DNA of 5,776 nucleotides from JAXHTH01 sp034211115 (lineage in GTDB: Bacteria; Planctomycetota; Phycisphaerae; Phycisphaerales; SM1A02). Below are positions 5,729 to 5,776 of the stretch, one piece after another. The notes below the pieces were generated by a model, which saw only the letters and a program-made list of their open reading frames with translations, made no database searches and had not been told where the DNA came from. A program made the position numbers and the translations under genes. Positions within the stretch are counted from its first letter, which is position 1, and the number at the start of each line of letters is the position of its first letter. The stretch lies in the NCBI GenBank assembly GCA_034211115.1, contig JAXHTH010000356.1:1-5776 (forward strand). Reading direction: 5' to 3'.

Positions 5729-5776
5729 TCGCACACTTGACGATTGGATCCCGGGCGTGGGAGCAGGTGCGGAGCG
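5729..5776. other. Window edge without a recognisable gene
   Basis: The 48 bases after the rmuC stop contain no start of an identifiable gene and no clear hairpin terminator. TTGACG at 5737-5742 resembles a -35 hexamer, but no AT-rich -10 lies within the remaining sequence, so a promoter cannot be supported. Confidence 0.5.

Noticed and set aside
4301..5734. A 477-codon open frame on the minus strand covering all of rmuC
   Set aside because: It is the complement of a clear RmuC gene. Its product is His/Arg/Gly/Leu-rich without any recognisable motif. Long antisense frames are expected at this G+C content.
5737..5742. TTGACG as a -35 promoter element after rmuC
   Set aside because: No -10-like sequence occurs at a suitable distance before the window ends.

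Overview
The window is a GC-rich stretch (roughly two-thirds G+C by eye) of what looks like a bacterial chromosome. It carries four complete genes, all on the + strand and tightly packed. The best lineage clue is the C-terminus of the second gene: a zinc ribbon of the form CxxCGxDLRG...CxECG. I know this signature as very common in uncharacterised proteins of Planctomycetota, especially Phycisphaerae. The assignment is an inference from that motif, the base composition and the intergenic repeat, not from a marker gene.

Layout. Positions 1-165: G-rich non-coding lead-in with a short tandem duplication and G-quadruplex potential, then a promoter-like TATACT six bases before an ATG. 166-1254: ParA/Soj/MinD-type ATPase with an extra disordered tail and no ParB gene next to it. 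1247-2422: VanZ-like membrane protein fused to two zinc-ribbon motifs, overlapping the ParA gene by 8 bases. 2423-2671: intergenic region holding an inverted pair of CAGAG-type repeat arms around a pyrimidine-rich, G-poor, internally repeated stretch. 2672-4261: MurJ lipid II flippase. 4313-5728: RmuC family protein. 5729-5776: no gene seen.

Functionally, MurJ (export of the peptidoglycan precursor) and the VanZ-like protein are envelope proteins. ParA acts in positioning or segregation, and RmuC is a DNA-associated protein that limits recombination at inverted repeats. ParA and the VanZ-like gene form one translationally coupled unit. murJ and rmuC each appear to have their own start signal.

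The most interesting signals are not new enzymes. (1) The three genes with a 5' non-coding region all have a TATNNT -10-like hexamer only 6-8 bases before the ATG and no Shine-Dalgarno sequence, which suggests leaderless transcripts. (2) The intergenic inverted repeat supplies the stop codon of the upstream gene and abuts the murJ promoter. (3) The palindrome CGATCG occurs about ten times more often than composition predicts. (4) The VanZ-zinc-ribbon fusion is unusual. I see no CRISPR array, transposase, tRNA, rRNA or defence cassette.
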